DNA of 33,491 nucleotides from Firmicutes bacterium UBA6806 (GTDB taxonomy: Bacteria; Bacillota; Clostridia; Peptostreptococcales; Acidaminobacteraceae): the NCBI GenBank assembly GCA_002452745.1, contig DKFC01000025.1, forward strand, positions 1 to 33,491, written 5' to 3'. Shown here one piece after another: positions 33,293-33,491 of this stretch (positions within the stretch are counted from its first letter, which is position 1; each line of letters begins with the position of its first letter). Below the pieces are notes generated by a model. That model saw only the letters and a program-made list of their open reading frames with translations. It was not told where the DNA came from and made no database searches. A program made the translations under genes and the position numbers.

Positions 33293-33341
33293 AAGGTGGT
33301 GTTGCAAATCTAAGAAATTAGATTGCAGCCCCACCTTTTTT
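33293..33341 (+). terminator. Strong terminator of the HD-GYP gene
   Basis: A stem of about 20 bp, AAGGTGG...AATCTAA with TTAGATT...CCACCTT, closes a GAAA loop and is followed by TTTTTT on the plus strand, 37 bases after the stop codon. Confidence 0.9.
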
Positions 33342-33442
33342 ACGCACATATTGGTCTATCTTATGTTCACTTCCATTCATCTGATGATAGCTTATGGGGA
33401 GATACATGATTTTTGACGCACTTAAATAAGCCTTCGATAGAC

Positions 33443-33491
33443 TTAGCTGATTTCTGAATTATGCTGTTTTTTGTATTCGATGACGCCTTCC
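33443..33491 (-). CDS. Possible 3' end of a minus-strand gene running off the window
   Basis: The last 49 bases read on the minus strand as an open frame ending EGVIEYKKQHNSEIS and a TAA stop. The residue mix is protein-like and the position is convergent to the HD-GYP gene with a terminator between. Fifteen codons are too few to identify it. Confidence 0.3.
   Translation of the reverse strand, partial: EGVIEYKKQHNSEIS

Noticed and set aside
1..33491. CRISPR arrays, tRNA or rRNA genes, insertion sequences, phage genes
   Set aside because: No regularly spaced repeats, cloverleaf-like sequences, transposase or integrase motifs were seen while reading the window.

Overview
The window looks like chromosome of a low-G+C, Gram-positive anaerobe of the Clostridia type. 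The evidence is AT-rich DNA, strong GGAGG-type ribosome binding sites, a lipoprotein signal, molybdenum-hydroxylase maturation genes of the selenium-dependent kind, and a bacteriohemerythrin plus a rubredoxin-reductase-like flavoprotein. The species cannot be named from this. Nearly all genes lie on the minus strand; only the flavoprotein (7156-8349) and one HD-GYP response regulator (31697-33256) are on the plus strand.

Left part (1-13159): signalling and housekeeping genes in small units. They are a dual-REC HD-GYP regulator, a small membrane protein, a DUF2975 / Xre-HTH / lipoprotein operon, bacteriohemerythrin, beta-carbonic anhydrase, a GGDEF protein, the flavoprotein, a B3/B4-domain protein, a LysE-type exporter, a MocR-type GntR-aminotransferase regulator and a cytoplasmic chemoreceptor with a zinc-binding CZB domain. 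Most units end in recognisable intrinsic terminators.

Central and right part (13501-31489): an 18-kb catabolic locus read right to left. It begins with an amidase that has its own terminator. Next comes a unit with the three subunits of a xanthine-dehydrogenase-type molybdenum hydroxylase (FAD, 2x[2Fe-2S], Mo), a UraA-type nucleobase permease, a PucR regulator, the three-gene oxamate-carbamoyltransferase-like set (AllH/DUF2877, FdrA, AllG/DUF1116) with the FdrA tail on a separate small ORF, and a cyclase-family hydrolase that ends in a terminator. Last comes a CaiB/BaiF CoA-transferase followed by XdhC, YqeB (EF2563 family) and a YqeC-MocA fusion, the maturation set for a selenium-dependent molybdenum hydroxylase.

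Together these genes could take in a heterocyclic nucleobase, hydroxylate it, open the ring, remove the carbamoyl group as carbamoyl phosphate for ATP, remove the remaining amide nitrogen and activate the acid as a CoA thioester. I see no allantoinase, ureidoglycolate dehydrogenase or dihydropyrimidinase, and the permease has the uracil-type signature. The most interesting reading is therefore an undescribed oxidative pyrimidine (barbiturate/ureidomalonate) or ureide route. That reading is inference; the family assignments are firm. A second HD-GYP protein and a possible gene end close the window.
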